Of a DNA stretch of 64,000 nucleotides, positions 41,556-48,940 are shown in pieces; position 1 is the stretch's first letter, and the number at the start of each line of letters is the position of its first letter. The DNA comes from M3007 sp032115775 (GTDB lineage Bacteria > Bacteroidota > Bacteroidia > Chitinophagales > Saprospiraceae). The stretch is taken from contig JAUMBL010000073.1 of assembly GCA_032115775.1 (NCBI GenBank), positions 1 to 64,000 of the forward strand. Reading direction: 5' to 3'. A model generated the notes under the pieces. That model saw nothing but the letters and a program-made list of their open reading frames with translations. It was not told the origin of the DNA and searched no databases. Both the position numbers and the translations under genes were made by a program.

Positions 41556-42899
41556 TCATATCTGTTTCCAAATACCCAGGTTGAACCCCGTCGTATGTAA
41601 TTTGCCCGGTTTCGGTCCAATTCCCCGACCGAAGGCATGGCGCAGGGCGGGTTCGACAAATACAATCGTTTCGGACGACAACGGGTATTCTATTCGCAAG
41701 CCCAGATCCAGCGTGCCGTAAGCGTTATCGCGCAGGCGACCGCCTTGAAGCAAGCCTTGGGCTTCCGGGCGCAGCTGCGCCTGCTGATCCGGGTCAATCA
41801 CCGGCAGGCCGCTAGGCGGCTGTCCGGTAAAAATCAGGGTTTCATATTCGTATGATTTTTGCAGCGCCAAATGAGCCGCCCCGCCCGCGACGGCGTGGAT
41901 TTCCCATTTGCCGGAACGCCAGGCCAGGCGGGTAGTCCGGACAGGGATACTCAGCAAATCGGCCGACACGGTGCGCAGGTTGGCGCCGTAATAGACATTG
42001 GGAACGTTCCCATCGAAGAGGGTCACCGACCTGGCCGGCTCGTACTGCCGGCGCGCGTACTGCAAGCCGGTCTCCAATCCCCATTTTTTCCGGCGGTAGC
42101 CGGCGACGAAACCGGCGCTGAAACCGGCTGACGTGTGTCGATGATCGCCCGCGACCGACCGGTTCCACTCCGCGGTAGCCAGCCCGCCCACATAGAAGCC
42201 TTTGCGCACCACGGCGGGCTGGGCAGGCGATGGGAAGAAGGGCCGGGCGGGCAGCGTCGGTGCGACCGACCCGGAGAGCGCCGACGCTTCGACGGGCAAA
42301 CACGGAATTGCGATCGGTTTTTCGTTCACCGCACGGAGATCTGCGACCGGCGCTTGCTCGCGCGCGGCTTCGAGCCGTTTGTACATCTGATCCGGCGCTT
42401 GCGGCGCCTCCGACGACCCGGCGAGTGCAGTCGCGGCCGTGCTGAATCCGGCCGATGCGAGCCGGATGTGCCTTCCGCGGTCAGCCCTTGTTTTTTTCGT
42501 CAGCGCGGGCGCGGATTGTGCGGATTGCGCGGGCACGGCGGCCACCGGTTCCGGCAGCGGGCTAATCGGGCGAGCGGATCGGGCGGGTTGATCGCCCGGG
42601 AATCCGGATAAATACGCTAGAAGTAGAAAGAGCAGCGCGGCTTCTGCTATTTTGATCCACAAAACGCCCCGTCTGCGCCGTTCCCGGACGAGTCGGCGCT
42701 CCAGCGCCGCCCAGTCGGCCGGATCGAAGGCCGCCTCCAGGTTTTGCAGGCGGCGGGCGGCGGCGTCCACGTCCGGCGGCGCCGCAGGTTGGCGCGCGTC
42801 CAGTTTTTGGGCGAGCGCGTCCCAGCTTTGCGCGTCGTAGGGCGCTTTCAGGGCATCCAGGCCTTCTTTTATTATTTTATCGAATTGCGAATCTTCCAT
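41556..42899 (-). CDS. Membrane protein with anti-sigma-like N terminus and barrel-like C terminus
   Basis: A 447-residue protein. The N-terminal ~75 residues contain two similar helical segments (PYDAQSWDALAQKL and FDPADWAALERRL), then a basic stretch and one clear membrane helix (about 82-100, IAEAALLFLLLAYLSGF). A long Pro/Ala-rich linker follows, and the last ~230 residues (FYVGGLATAEWNRS, GFVAGYRRKKWGLETGLQYARR, YGTLDLGLRIEYPL, TGFNLGIWKQI) have the alternating pattern of outer-membrane beta-barrels. It begins 5 bp after the ECF sigma gene and is surely cotranscribed with it. The likely role is control of that sigma factor, by analogy with sigma/anti-sigma pairs; this is inference, as no anti-sigma family was clearly recognised. 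Confidence 0.7.
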   Translation of the reverse strand: MEDSQFDKIIKEGLDALKAPYDAQSWDALAQKLDARQPAAPPDVDAAARRLQNLEAAFDPADWAALERRLVRERRRRGVLWIKIAEAALLFLLLAYLSGFPGDQPARSARPISPLPEPVAAVPAQSAQSAPALTKKTRADRGRHIRLASAGFSTAATALAGSSEAPQAPDQMYKRLEAAREQAPVADLRAVNEKPIAIPCLPVEASALSGSVAPTLPARPFFPSPAQPAVVRKGFYVGGLATAEWNRSVAGDHRHTSAGFSAGFVAGYRRKKWGLETGLQYARRQYEPARSVTLFDGNVPNVYYGANLRTVSADLLSIPVRTTRLAWRSGKWEIHAVAGGAAHLALQKSYEYETLIFTGQPPSGLPVIDPDQQAQLRPEAQGLLQGGRLRDNAYGTLDLGLRIEYPLSSETIVFVEPALRHAFGRGIGPKPGKLHTTGFNLGIWKQI

Positions 42900-42904
42900 A
42901 GCGT

Positions 42905-43498
42905 TTAACGATCAGTTTCATCCGGCGATAGTTCGTCGGGGTCAAATTCCATCCGGCGCAGGGCAAAAAACGCCCGGAGTTTGATCCGGGCTTTCACCAG
43001 GTTGCTGCGGGAGGTACTTTCGGTAATTTCCAGCGCCTCGGCAATTTCCTTGTGCGAGTAGCCTTCCACGGCATACAAGTTAAAGACAGCGCGGTAGGCG
43101 GGCGACAGTTCCTGCACGGCCGCGAGAATTTCCTTTTCCGTCAGGTTGCTCAGGGCGTCCGGATCGCCGGCGCAGACTTCGCGTGCCTGCTCCAGATCGT
43201 CCGTCCTGCGCCGCATATTTTTCCGGAAATAATCAATGCAGGTATTCACCATGATCGTCCGAATCCAGGCCTCCAGTGGAGCGCCCGGTTTGTACCGACC
43301 GATGTGTTGGAACACTTTAATAAATCCTTCGTGCAGCAAATCGAGCGCTTCGTCTTTTGATCCGGCGTACCGCAGGCAAATACCCATCATCTTCCCGTAG
43401 CAAGCCTCATACAATTGCTGCTGCGCCCATCGTTCCTGCCGGACGAGCGCCGCGATCAATTGCTGTTCGCTGCCTTCCAAATGAATGGCAATATCCAT
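42905..43498 (-). CDS. ECF-type RNA polymerase sigma factor
   Basis: A 197-residue sigma-70-family factor of the extracytoplasmic-function group. Region 2 is visible at about 25-95 (RWAQQQLYEACYGKMMGICLRYAGSKDEALDLLHEGFIKVFQHI, given in parts: LYEACYGKMMGICLRY and EALDLLHEGFIKVFQHI) with the WIRTIMVNTCIDYFRK segment that contacts the -10 element. Region 4 is at about 125-185 (LSPAYRAVFNLYAVEGYSHKEI, with GYSHKEIAEALEITESTS as the helix-turn-helix). The acidic C-terminal tail is short. It is the first gene of a two-gene unit with a membrane protein that may hold it inactive. No extra regulatory domain is present. Confidence 0.92.
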   Translation of the reverse strand: MDIAIHLEGSEQQLIAALVRQERWAQQQLYEACYGKMMGICLRYAGSKDEALDLLHEGFIKVFQHIGRYKPGAPLEAWIRTIMVNTCIDYFRKNMRRRTDDLEQAREVCAGDPDALSNLTEKEILAAVQELSPAYRAVFNLYAVEGYSHKEIAEALEITESTSRSNLVKARIKLRAFFALRRMEFDPDELSPDETDR

Positions 43499-43648
43499 GG
43501 TTGAGCCCGGTTCAAAATAATAAATATCCGGAGGCGACTATAAAGATATAACGCTGCCGGCGGGTTAAACGCTGCCTGTTTAGACGAAAAAAAATACGGG
43601 CGCGTTGCCCAGGCGCTAATTTATCCTTAAAAATTGATCCCTAATCCG

Positions 43649-43677
43649 CCAAACCCCGTAGGGGTGACATAATTCTA
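43649..43677 (+). repeat. Dispersed short hairpin repeat (CCCCGTAGGGG type), copy 3
   Basis: AAACCCCGTAGGGGTGACAT followed by AATTCTAG. It differs from copy 1 in the loop and one downstream base. It lies between the divergent sigma-factor and glucosaminidase genes, so it is not tied to transcript ends. Confidence 0.78.
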
Positions 43678-43718
43678 GTGACATGATTTTGTTTTAAAAA
43701 TATTTTGTTTAAAATAAA

Positions 43719-43751
43719 TTTGCGCTTTAAACACTTTTTGTTTTAAATTTG
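43719..43751 (+). promoter_or_regulatory. Consensus Bacteroidota promoter for the glucosaminidase gene
   Basis: TTTG (43719-43722), a 21-bp spacer and TAAATTTG (43744-43751) match the Bacteroidota housekeeping promoter perfectly. A second TAAATTTG (43715-43722) overlaps the upstream box and may form an overlapping promoter. The leader would be about 40 nt. Confidence 0.8.
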
Positions 43752-43797
43752 CAGTCTCTAATTTCAACAAAGTCACGACAAATAAATCTGGCAAGTC

Positions 43798-44721
43798 ATG
43801 GGAAAAACGAAACTTTTCACCGAGCCGGAAAACAATTCAAACAGCGGTAATCCATTTTTTAAGCGCCCTCCCCGGCAAAATCATCCGATAAGCGGCCGTC
43901 GGCAGGGTCCGCAGGCCGACGAGATCCCGGTAGGCGTGCTACTCCTGCAAATCCAAATCCGCCTCCGGCGCTGGTGGATCGCGCTGCGTTTTCAGGCAGA
44001 CCGGCTAACGCTGGGGTTGTTCCGCGGGCGCACGCTCGTCCGCGTGCTGACGGTCGCCGCAGGTTTGTACTGCGTGCTGGAAACAGACGTCTGGACGCCG
44101 GCAGAAACACAACCGGAAGAAGAAGCCTACGGCAAAAGCATCCTATCCGAACAAACGCTCGAAGGCGTCGGACTGAGCCATCCGGCGCCGCGCCCAAAAC
44201 CAGCCCAAAAACCTAAAAAACGACCTGCCGCCGCGCCGCCACCCGCGCCAACGCCCGCCGCGCTGCCGATCGAAAAACCCGACGACCAAACGAGCGCCTA
44301 CATCGCCCGATTCCGCAAAATCGCCCAAACCGAAATGGAAAAATACGGCGTGCCGGCCAGCATCAGCCTGGCGCAGGGGCTGATCGAAAGCAATGCCGGC
44401 GCCAGCAAATTGGCCCGAGCCAACAATAACCACTTCGGCATCAAATGCTTCCAAAGGAAGTGCCGGAGCGGCCACTGCACGAACCATTCGGACGACTCGC
44501 ACAAGGATTTTTTCCGCAAATACCCCAACGCCTGGGAAAGCTGGCGCGCGCACAGCGTCATGATCTCCACTGGACGCTATGCCAAACTCAAAAAGCACGG
44601 TAGAAATTACAAAAAATGGGCGGTCGGACTGAAAGAAATCGGCTATGCCACGGATCAAAATTATGATAAAAAACTCATCGGCGTAATCGAGCGCTACGGC
44701 CTGCAGCGCTACGATCAGTAA
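43798..44721 (+). CDS. Membrane-anchored glucosaminidase-domain peptidoglycan hydrolase
   Basis: A 307-residue protein. A basic, polar N terminus (~1-75) is followed by a hydrophobic segment (about 78-95, LVRVLTVAAGLYCVL), a Pro/Lys/Ala-rich linker (~120-160, RPKPAQKPKKRPAAAPPPAP) and a C-terminal glucosaminidase domain (~165-305). The domain shows YGVPASISLAQGLIESNAG with the catalytic glutamate, KLARANNNHFGIKC and YPNAWESWRAHS, as in FlgJ/LytD-type N-acetylglucosaminidases. It would cut peptidoglycan in the periplasm while tethered to the inner membrane. The extra cysteines in CFQRKCRSGHC are a little unusual. It has its own consensus promoter. Confidence 0.88.
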   Translation: MGKTKLFTEPENNSNSGNPFFKRPPRQNHPISGRRQGPQADEIPVGVLLLQIQIRLRRWWIALRFQADRLTLGLFRGRTLVRVLTVAAGLYCVLETDVWTPAETQPEEEAYGKSILSEQTLEGVGLSHPAPRPKPAQKPKKRPAAAPPPAPTPAALPIEKPDDQTSAYIARFRKIAQTEMEKYGVPASISLAQGLIESNAGASKLARANNNHFGIKCFQRKCRSGHCTNHSDDSHKDFFRKYPNAWESWRAHSVMISTGRYAKLKKHGRNYKKWAVGLKEIGYATDQNYDKKLIGVIERYGLQRYDQ

Positions 44722-44739
44722 AATGGACGCGCAGGGCGG

Positions 44740-45456
44740 TCATCGGTTCCGCGCCAGCCGCCACAACAACAACAGGCCGGCAATCAACCGCCAGCGACGC
44801 GGGACGTAAGCCACGCGCCGACGACGGTCAACGGCCCTTTTTATCCGCCGCGCCGCCTGCGCAGCAGAAATGACCCAAAACATATCCCGGCGGCCTTCCG
44901 TCATCGGGGTATCTATAAAACCCGGCCGGATTTCCGTGAAGTAAATCCCCGGCTTCCGCCGCGCCGCGCGCCATTGCAGCCCTTCGAGGTAAAGCGACAT
45001 AAAGGCCTTGGAAGCGCTGTACGCGGGCGCCGTCGGATTCGGGAGCAGCGCGGCGACGGAAGAAATGCCCACAAAATGCCCGCTGCCGCGCGCGCTGAAA
45101 TAGCGGTACGCCCAAGCGGCCGTTTCGGCAAATGCCGCAACGTTCAATTGCACGGTCTGCGCCTCCGGCGCCCAGTCCATCTGCTTGTTCGTCTGCCCAA
45201 CGCCGGCGTTGTACACCACCAGGGAGGCGCCGCCCAGCGCATCGGCCAGCGACTCCACCACGCCGATCTGATCGGGCGCCGTGGCATCGTGTCGCTGCAA
45301 ATGCAGCGTATCCGGATGCGCTTGCCGCAGGACATCCAGCAATTCGATGCGCCTGCCGGTGGCGCCCACGCGCCAGCCCGCCTCCAGATACTGCTGCGCC
45401 AGCGCGTAGCCGATGCCGGTGGTGGCGCCGATGATGATGATTGTTTTTTGATGCAT
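44740..45456 (-). CDS. Short-chain dehydrogenase/reductase
   Basis: A 238-residue classical SDR. The NAD(P) motif GATTGIGYALA is at the N terminus, followed by ATGRRIELL (the Arg pair suggests NADPH), VYNAGVG, the catalytic Ser in GISSVAALLP and YSASK (Tyr and Lys). The C-terminal segment has RPGFIDTPMT as in fatty-acid and steroid-type SDRs and ends in a basic, hydrophobic tail (RLIAGLLLLWRLARNR) that could be a membrane-associating helix. The substrate cannot be read from sequence. It starts 13 bp from the boundary of an inserted element A, which has separated it from any upstream promoter. Confidence 0.9.
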   Translation of the reverse strand: MHQKTIIIIGATTGIGYALAQQYLEAGWRVGATGRRIELLDVLRQAHPDTLHLQRHDATAPDQIGVVESLADALGGASLVVYNAGVGQTNKQMDWAPEAQTVQLNVAAFAETAAWAYRYFSARGSGHFVGISSVAALLPNPTAPAYSASKAFMSLYLEGLQWRAARRKPGIYFTEIRPGFIDTPMTEGRRDMFWVISAAQAARRIKRAVDRRRRVAYVPRRWRLIAGLLLLWRLARNR

Positions 45457-45469
45457 TGTATCTGTTTTT

Positions 45470-45762
45470 GTAACTACTTAGCCGGTCGCGTCTGAGACAA
45501 AGAAGGATCCATTTTTTGCCAGACGAGGTGATTTTTTGCAGAGGGTGTATCACAAGTATTTCGCCGCCTCCGGCGGCGAAATAAAATAATGTTTGGTTGC
45601 TTTTTTTTATTTTTTCTAAAAAAATCAAAAAAAACAACCAAACAAAATATTTTTTTGCTTAGCGGGGCTTTCACGGACTTATGACACACCCTCAAAAAAA
45701 ATGCGAAGCATGGCGGAAAATGGGACTTTTGGGGCCAGACAGCGAGCCGGCTAAGTAGTCAC
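45470..45762. mobile_element. Element A copy 2, with element B in its centre
   Basis: A 293-bp composite. The outer element has terminal repeats GTAACTACTTAGCCGG (45470-45485) and CCGGCTAAGTAGTCAC (45747-45762, one mismatch) and is flanked by CTGTTTTT (45462-45469) and CTATTTTT (45763-45770), a 7 of 8 match. Internal arms match copy 1 (GATTTTTTGCA on one side, GGCGGAAAATGGGACTTT on the other), but the small central hairpin of copy 1 is replaced by element B (45541-45693). Confidence 0.82.
45541..45693. mobile_element. Element B copy 2, inside element A
   Basis: A 153-bp copy with ends GAGGGTGTATCACAAG and CTTATGACACACCCTC, in the opposite orientation to copy 1: the GC hairpin GCCGCCTCCGGCGGC comes first. 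The long hairpin has arms starting GTTTGGTTG and ending CAACCAAAC. Confidence 0.82.
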
Positions 45763-45796
45763 CTATTTTTTATACAAGCCGCAGCGCCTGCGCGAT

Positions 45797-46294
45797 CTAT
45801 TCTGTCTCCGAATGCCCTTCACTGCCGGGGCGATCGGGCGCCGCCGGGGCATTTTCCGACAAAGAATTGAACCAGTCGGTCAGTTGCTTGCGTTGGGCGG
45901 CGCTCAGGCGCGCAGCGCCGTGCGTCCAGGTGTAACTTTTAAGCGGCATTTCGCCTTTGGAAACAACTTCAGCCGATTCCTCCAGGATTTCGGCCTGATC
46001 CGCCGCACCGTAAGCGCCGTAACTCGAAAAATTGACATGTTCGCGACCCTCGCGCACGTGATTGGCCAGCCACCAGGATACCGGCGCGATCTGGCTGTAC
46101 CACGGATAGCGGGTTTGGTTGGAATGGCAGTCGTAACAGGCGACGTCCAGGATCGCGGCAATCTCGGCAGGCGGCTGGGCGATCGCTTTGAAATCCTGAG
46201 CCGGATCAGAAGCCGGATTTTGGAAATCGGGGCGAATAAGTTGGATTCCGAGCAGGATAGCAGCCAGGATAGCCCAAAGATATTTTTTTACCAT
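45797..46294 (-). CDS. Haem-binding domain protein (Haem_bd family)
   Basis: A 165-residue protein with an N-terminal signal or anchor helix (about 4-20, YLWAILAAILLGIQLI) and a c-type haem motif CYDCHS (about residues 53-58) in the setting DVACYDCHSNQTRYPWY, which is characteristic of the Bacteroidota Haem_bd domain. The distal part has WWLANHVREGREHVNFS and KGEMPLKSYTWTH, where the methionine may be the sixth haem ligand. It is probably a periplasmic or membrane-bound monohaem cytochrome. The C-terminal tail (ENAPAAPDRPGSEGHSETE) is disordered. No partner dehydrogenase is adjacent. Confidence 0.88.
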   Translation of the reverse strand: MVKKYLWAILAAILLGIQLIRPDFQNPASDPAQDFKAIAQPPAEIAAILDVACYDCHSNQTRYPWYSQIAPVSWWLANHVREGREHVNFSSYGAYGAADQAEILEESAEVVSKGEMPLKSYTWTHGAARLSAAQRKQLTDWFNSLSENAPAAPDRPGSEGHSETE

Positions 46295-46418
46295 AACATA
46301 AAATTTGTGGCGGCTAAAAAAGCGCGCCGGCGATCGGAAAATTTCTAAGCAAATTTACCAAACCATTAAGAATTTCGCAATAAAATTCGTGAATCTATTC
46401 ACAGCTGCGCTCCCCCCT

Positions 46419-48509
46419 TCATTTCAGATACTGCCAGGCGGTTTCATACCGGCCGTGTTGCGCGCAATACGCCATAAACGCCTCATAAAAAGCATTTTTT
46501 CCGATCGTGGCGCTGTCGCCGATCACCACCAGCAGCATGCGCGCGCGCGTCATGGCGACGTTCATGCGGCGATAGTCGCTCAAAAAGCCGATTTCGTGTT
46601 TGGGATTCGAGCGCACGAGGCTGATATAGACGACGTCCCGTTCCTGCCCCTGGAAGCCGTCAATGGTATTGATGGCGCCGACGGCGGATTGTTCGTCGGG
46701 GCGTTCCTCGGCCGGGGCGGTATTTTTTTTGAACAGCCGTCCCAGCACGGGATCGTCGAGGAGCAGGTTGTTGAAATAATTCACCTGCTCCCGGTAGGGC
46801 GATAAAATCCCGATAGACGGCGATTGGTCGGAGGGGAAATGCGCCAGCAGCTGCAGCAGGTGTTCGCGCGCCAGCAGCGCCTCTTCCGGGTTGTAGCGGC
46901 TCATTTGCCGGTTTGGAGTTTCGGCACTTTGCTCTTCGAACCCGCAACCGGCTGTATCAATAAAGACCACCGATTCCGTATCCAGCACTTGCATCAGCGG
47001 CAGGTAGAGGCGTCGGTCGGCCACCGAATGGTGTGCCTCCAGGGCCCCGCCGTAGAACCAGTCGTTTGAGAAGCCCATAATGGCCTGGTGCATGCGATAT
47101 TGCACATTGAGCAGGTGCACCTGATCCGGGAAGCGCTCCAGGCAGTGTTCGATCAGCGTGCGCGACAATCCGCCGCGAGCCGCGTCGAGGCTTTTGACCG
47201 TCGGCGGCAGTTGGAAGGGGTCGCCGGCGAGTACCACCCGGCTGCATTTGGACATCGGAATCCAGCAGGCCGGTTCCAGCGCCTGGGCGGCCTCGTCAAT
47301 GACGCAGGTGCGGAAGCGGTAGGGTTCCAATACCGGATTGGCGGCGCCGACCAGCGTGCAGGTGATTGCCTGGGCGCCGGTGATAATTTGATCAATGATC
47401 CGGTTTTCGAGCGTATTGGCCCAGGCTTCCAGTTCGCGGGCCTGTTGTTTCAGATGTTCGCGTTCGCGGCGTTCTTCGTAGCCGAAGTTGCGTTTGTGTT
47501 GGCGCGCCTGGCGGCGGTATTCGGCGGCCTGGAGTTTTACCTTTTTGAGATTTTTGCTTTCCGGATGGCGGGCAAGTTGCGCCTCCAGGGTATGGCGGAG
47601 CACCGCATCATCCACCCGGCTGATATTGCCGATGCGCACCACCTGCAGGCCTTGCGCGGCCAGCCGTTCGGTGAGCAAATCTGCGGCTGTATTGCTCGGC
47701 GCCGTCACCAGCACCGTACTTTCGCGTTCGCACAAGCGCTGAATAGCCGCCACGAGTGTCGTGGTTTTGCCGGTGCCCGGCGGGCCGTGCACCACGGCGA
47801 CGTCGAGGGCGGAGAGGATGTGCCGGACCGCCTCTTTTTGGGCCTCGTTGAGGTCAGAATCGGCCTGTTGCGTTTTGGGGATAAACGTTCGGGGCATGGC
47901 GGCCTCGGGCGTCAGTCCTTCCGTGTAGCGTTCATGCCAGGCCCAGAGTTCCTCGCGGGTAGGCGCTGCCGGGCCCAGGGCGGCGGAATCGAGGAAACGT
48001 GGCGCTTTTTTGCCGACCAGGATATCGCGGAGTTCGGCCAGTCGGTCGGCCCGGGCGTGAAGCACCTTGAGCAGGGCGCGTTCCATTTCGACGTAGCTCC
48101 GGTCGTCGAACAGCATATCCACACCCAGTTGGCCAGAATCCAGCCAATCCGGCACATCGCGGCTGTTGAGAATAATTTTCATTTTATTCCGCTCCACGTA
48201 ATTGATTACGCCCTGTTTGTCCGCCTGCTTGACGTGCGGCGTCAGGGTGAAGAGGCTGACCGTTTGTCCGGCGCGCAGTTGGTGCGGCTCGTTGAGTCGG
48301 GTGGTGCGTTCGACCACCACGAACGCTTTTTCGCCCAGCGCGAAGCCCGTTTGCAGTACCTGGAGCGGATACCAAGTGTAGCCGTCCGCCACGCGATCGG
48401 GCAGGGGACGTTCGCGCACCGATTTCAGGAAAGCGCGCTGATCTGCTTCGCGTTCCTGGCGCAGGAGATCGAACAATTGGGCGTAGTGCGGGTGGGGGGG
48501 GACTGGCAT
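46419..48509 (-). CDS. Superfamily 1 helicase, UPF1/IGHMBP2-like
   Basis: A 696-residue AAA_11/AAA_12-type DNA/RNA helicase. Motif I is HGPPGTGKTTTLVAA, motif Ia/Q-like NEAQKEAVRHIL, motif II CVIDEAAQALEPA, motif III VLAGDPFQLPPTVKS, motif V TIDGFQGQERDVVYISLVRS and motif VI RRMNVAMTRARMLLVV. The N-terminal ~200 residues are a beta-rich domain plus helices as in IGHMBP2-like proteins. Bacterial members are poorly characterised; a role in nucleic-acid metabolism is certain only at the level of ATP-dependent helicase or translocase. A -7 box (48518-48525) lies just upstream, giving an almost leaderless transcript. Confidence 0.9.
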   Translation of the reverse strand: MPVPPHPHYAQLFDLLRQEREADQRAFLKSVRERPLPDRVADGYTWYPLQVLQTGFALGEKAFVVVERTTRLNEPHQLRAGQTVSLFTLTPHVKQADKQGVINYVERNKMKIILNSRDVPDWLDSGQLGVDMLFDDRSYVEMERALLKVLHARADRLAELRDILVGKKAPRFLDSAALGPAAPTREELWAWHERYTEGLTPEAAMPRTFIPKTQQADSDLNEAQKEAVRHILSALDVAVVHGPPGTGKTTTLVAAIQRLCERESTVLVTAPSNTAADLLTERLAAQGLQVVRIGNISRVDDAVLRHTLEAQLARHPESKNLKKVKLQAAEYRRQARQHKRNFGYEERREREHLKQQARELEAWANTLENRIIDQIITGAQAITCTLVGAANPVLEPYRFRTCVIDEAAQALEPACWIPMSKCSRVVLAGDPFQLPPTVKSLDAARGGLSRTLIEHCLERFPDQVHLLNVQYRMHQAIMGFSNDWFYGGALEAHHSVADRRLYLPLMQVLDTESVVFIDTAGCGFEEQSAETPNRQMSRYNPEEALLAREHLLQLLAHFPSDQSPSIGILSPYREQVNYFNNLLLDDPVLGRLFKKNTAPAEERPDEQSAVGAINTIDGFQGQERDVVYISLVRSNPKHEIGFLSDYRRMNVAMTRARMLLVVIGDSATIGKNAFYEAFMAYCAQHGRYETAWQYLK

Positions 48510-48517
48510 AAACCCTG

Positions 48518-48525
48518 CAAAGATA
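48518..48525 (-). promoter_or_regulatory. Bacteroidota -7 box (TATCTTTG) for the helicase gene
   Basis: TATCTTTG on the minus strand ends 8 bp before the helicase ATG. A second TATCTTTG on the plus strand (48547-48554) faces the other way and may be the original promoter of the FAD/FeS dehydrogenase, now separated from it by the element A insertion at 48588. Confidence 0.5.
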
Positions 48526-48587
48526 CTTTAGAATCGTTAGCGGCGTTATCTTTGTACCAAATTCCAGGAATACAAAACAAATAATAT

Positions 48588-48854
48588 GGCTGGTCGCGTC
48601 TGAGACAGAAAAGGATCCATTTTTTGCAGGGGGGGAGTAAGTCCATTGACGACCCTTTAAACAAAAAAATATTTTGTTTGGGTGCCTGTTTTTTGATTTT
48701 TTTAGAAAAAATCAAAAAACAGGCACCCAAACATCATTGTATTGCGCCGCCGGAGGCGGCGAAATACTTTTTACAAAACCCCTCAAAAAAAATTGCGAAG
48801 TATGGCGGAAAATGGGACTTTTTGGGCCAGACAGCGCGCCGTCTAAGTAGTTAC
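48588..48854. mobile_element. Element A copy 3, left end truncated, with element B in its centre
   Basis: A 267-bp composite. The right end (CTAAGTAGTTAC, to 48854) is intact, while about the first 11 bp of the left end are missing, so it begins GGCTGGTCGCGTCTGAGAC. Both sides are nevertheless bordered by ATAATAT (48581-48587 and 48855-48861). The inserted element B (48629-48784) is at the same position as in copy 2 but in the other orientation. Confidence 0.8.
48629..48784. mobile_element. Element B copy 3, inside element A
   Basis: A 156-bp copy of the subfamily with GTAAGTCC...TTGACGACCC at one end and AAAACCCCTC at the other. The long hairpin arms are GTTTGGGTGCCTGTTTT and AAAACAGGCACCCAAAC, and the GC hairpin is GCCGCCGGAGGCGGC. 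Confidence 0.8.
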
Positions 48855-48940
48855 ATAATATCAAAAAAGGCAGCCCGAGGCTCAATCCGCCGTTTCCAAG
48901 TCCAGGATAGTCCCAGGCGCCGCCACGCAGCAACCTGTTT

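Noticed and set aside
48862..48940. Minus-strand peptide containing RLLRGGAWDYPG, similar to the end of FGE-sulfatase domains.
   Set aside because: Only about 12 residues match, no upstream frame, and the rest does not fit the family.
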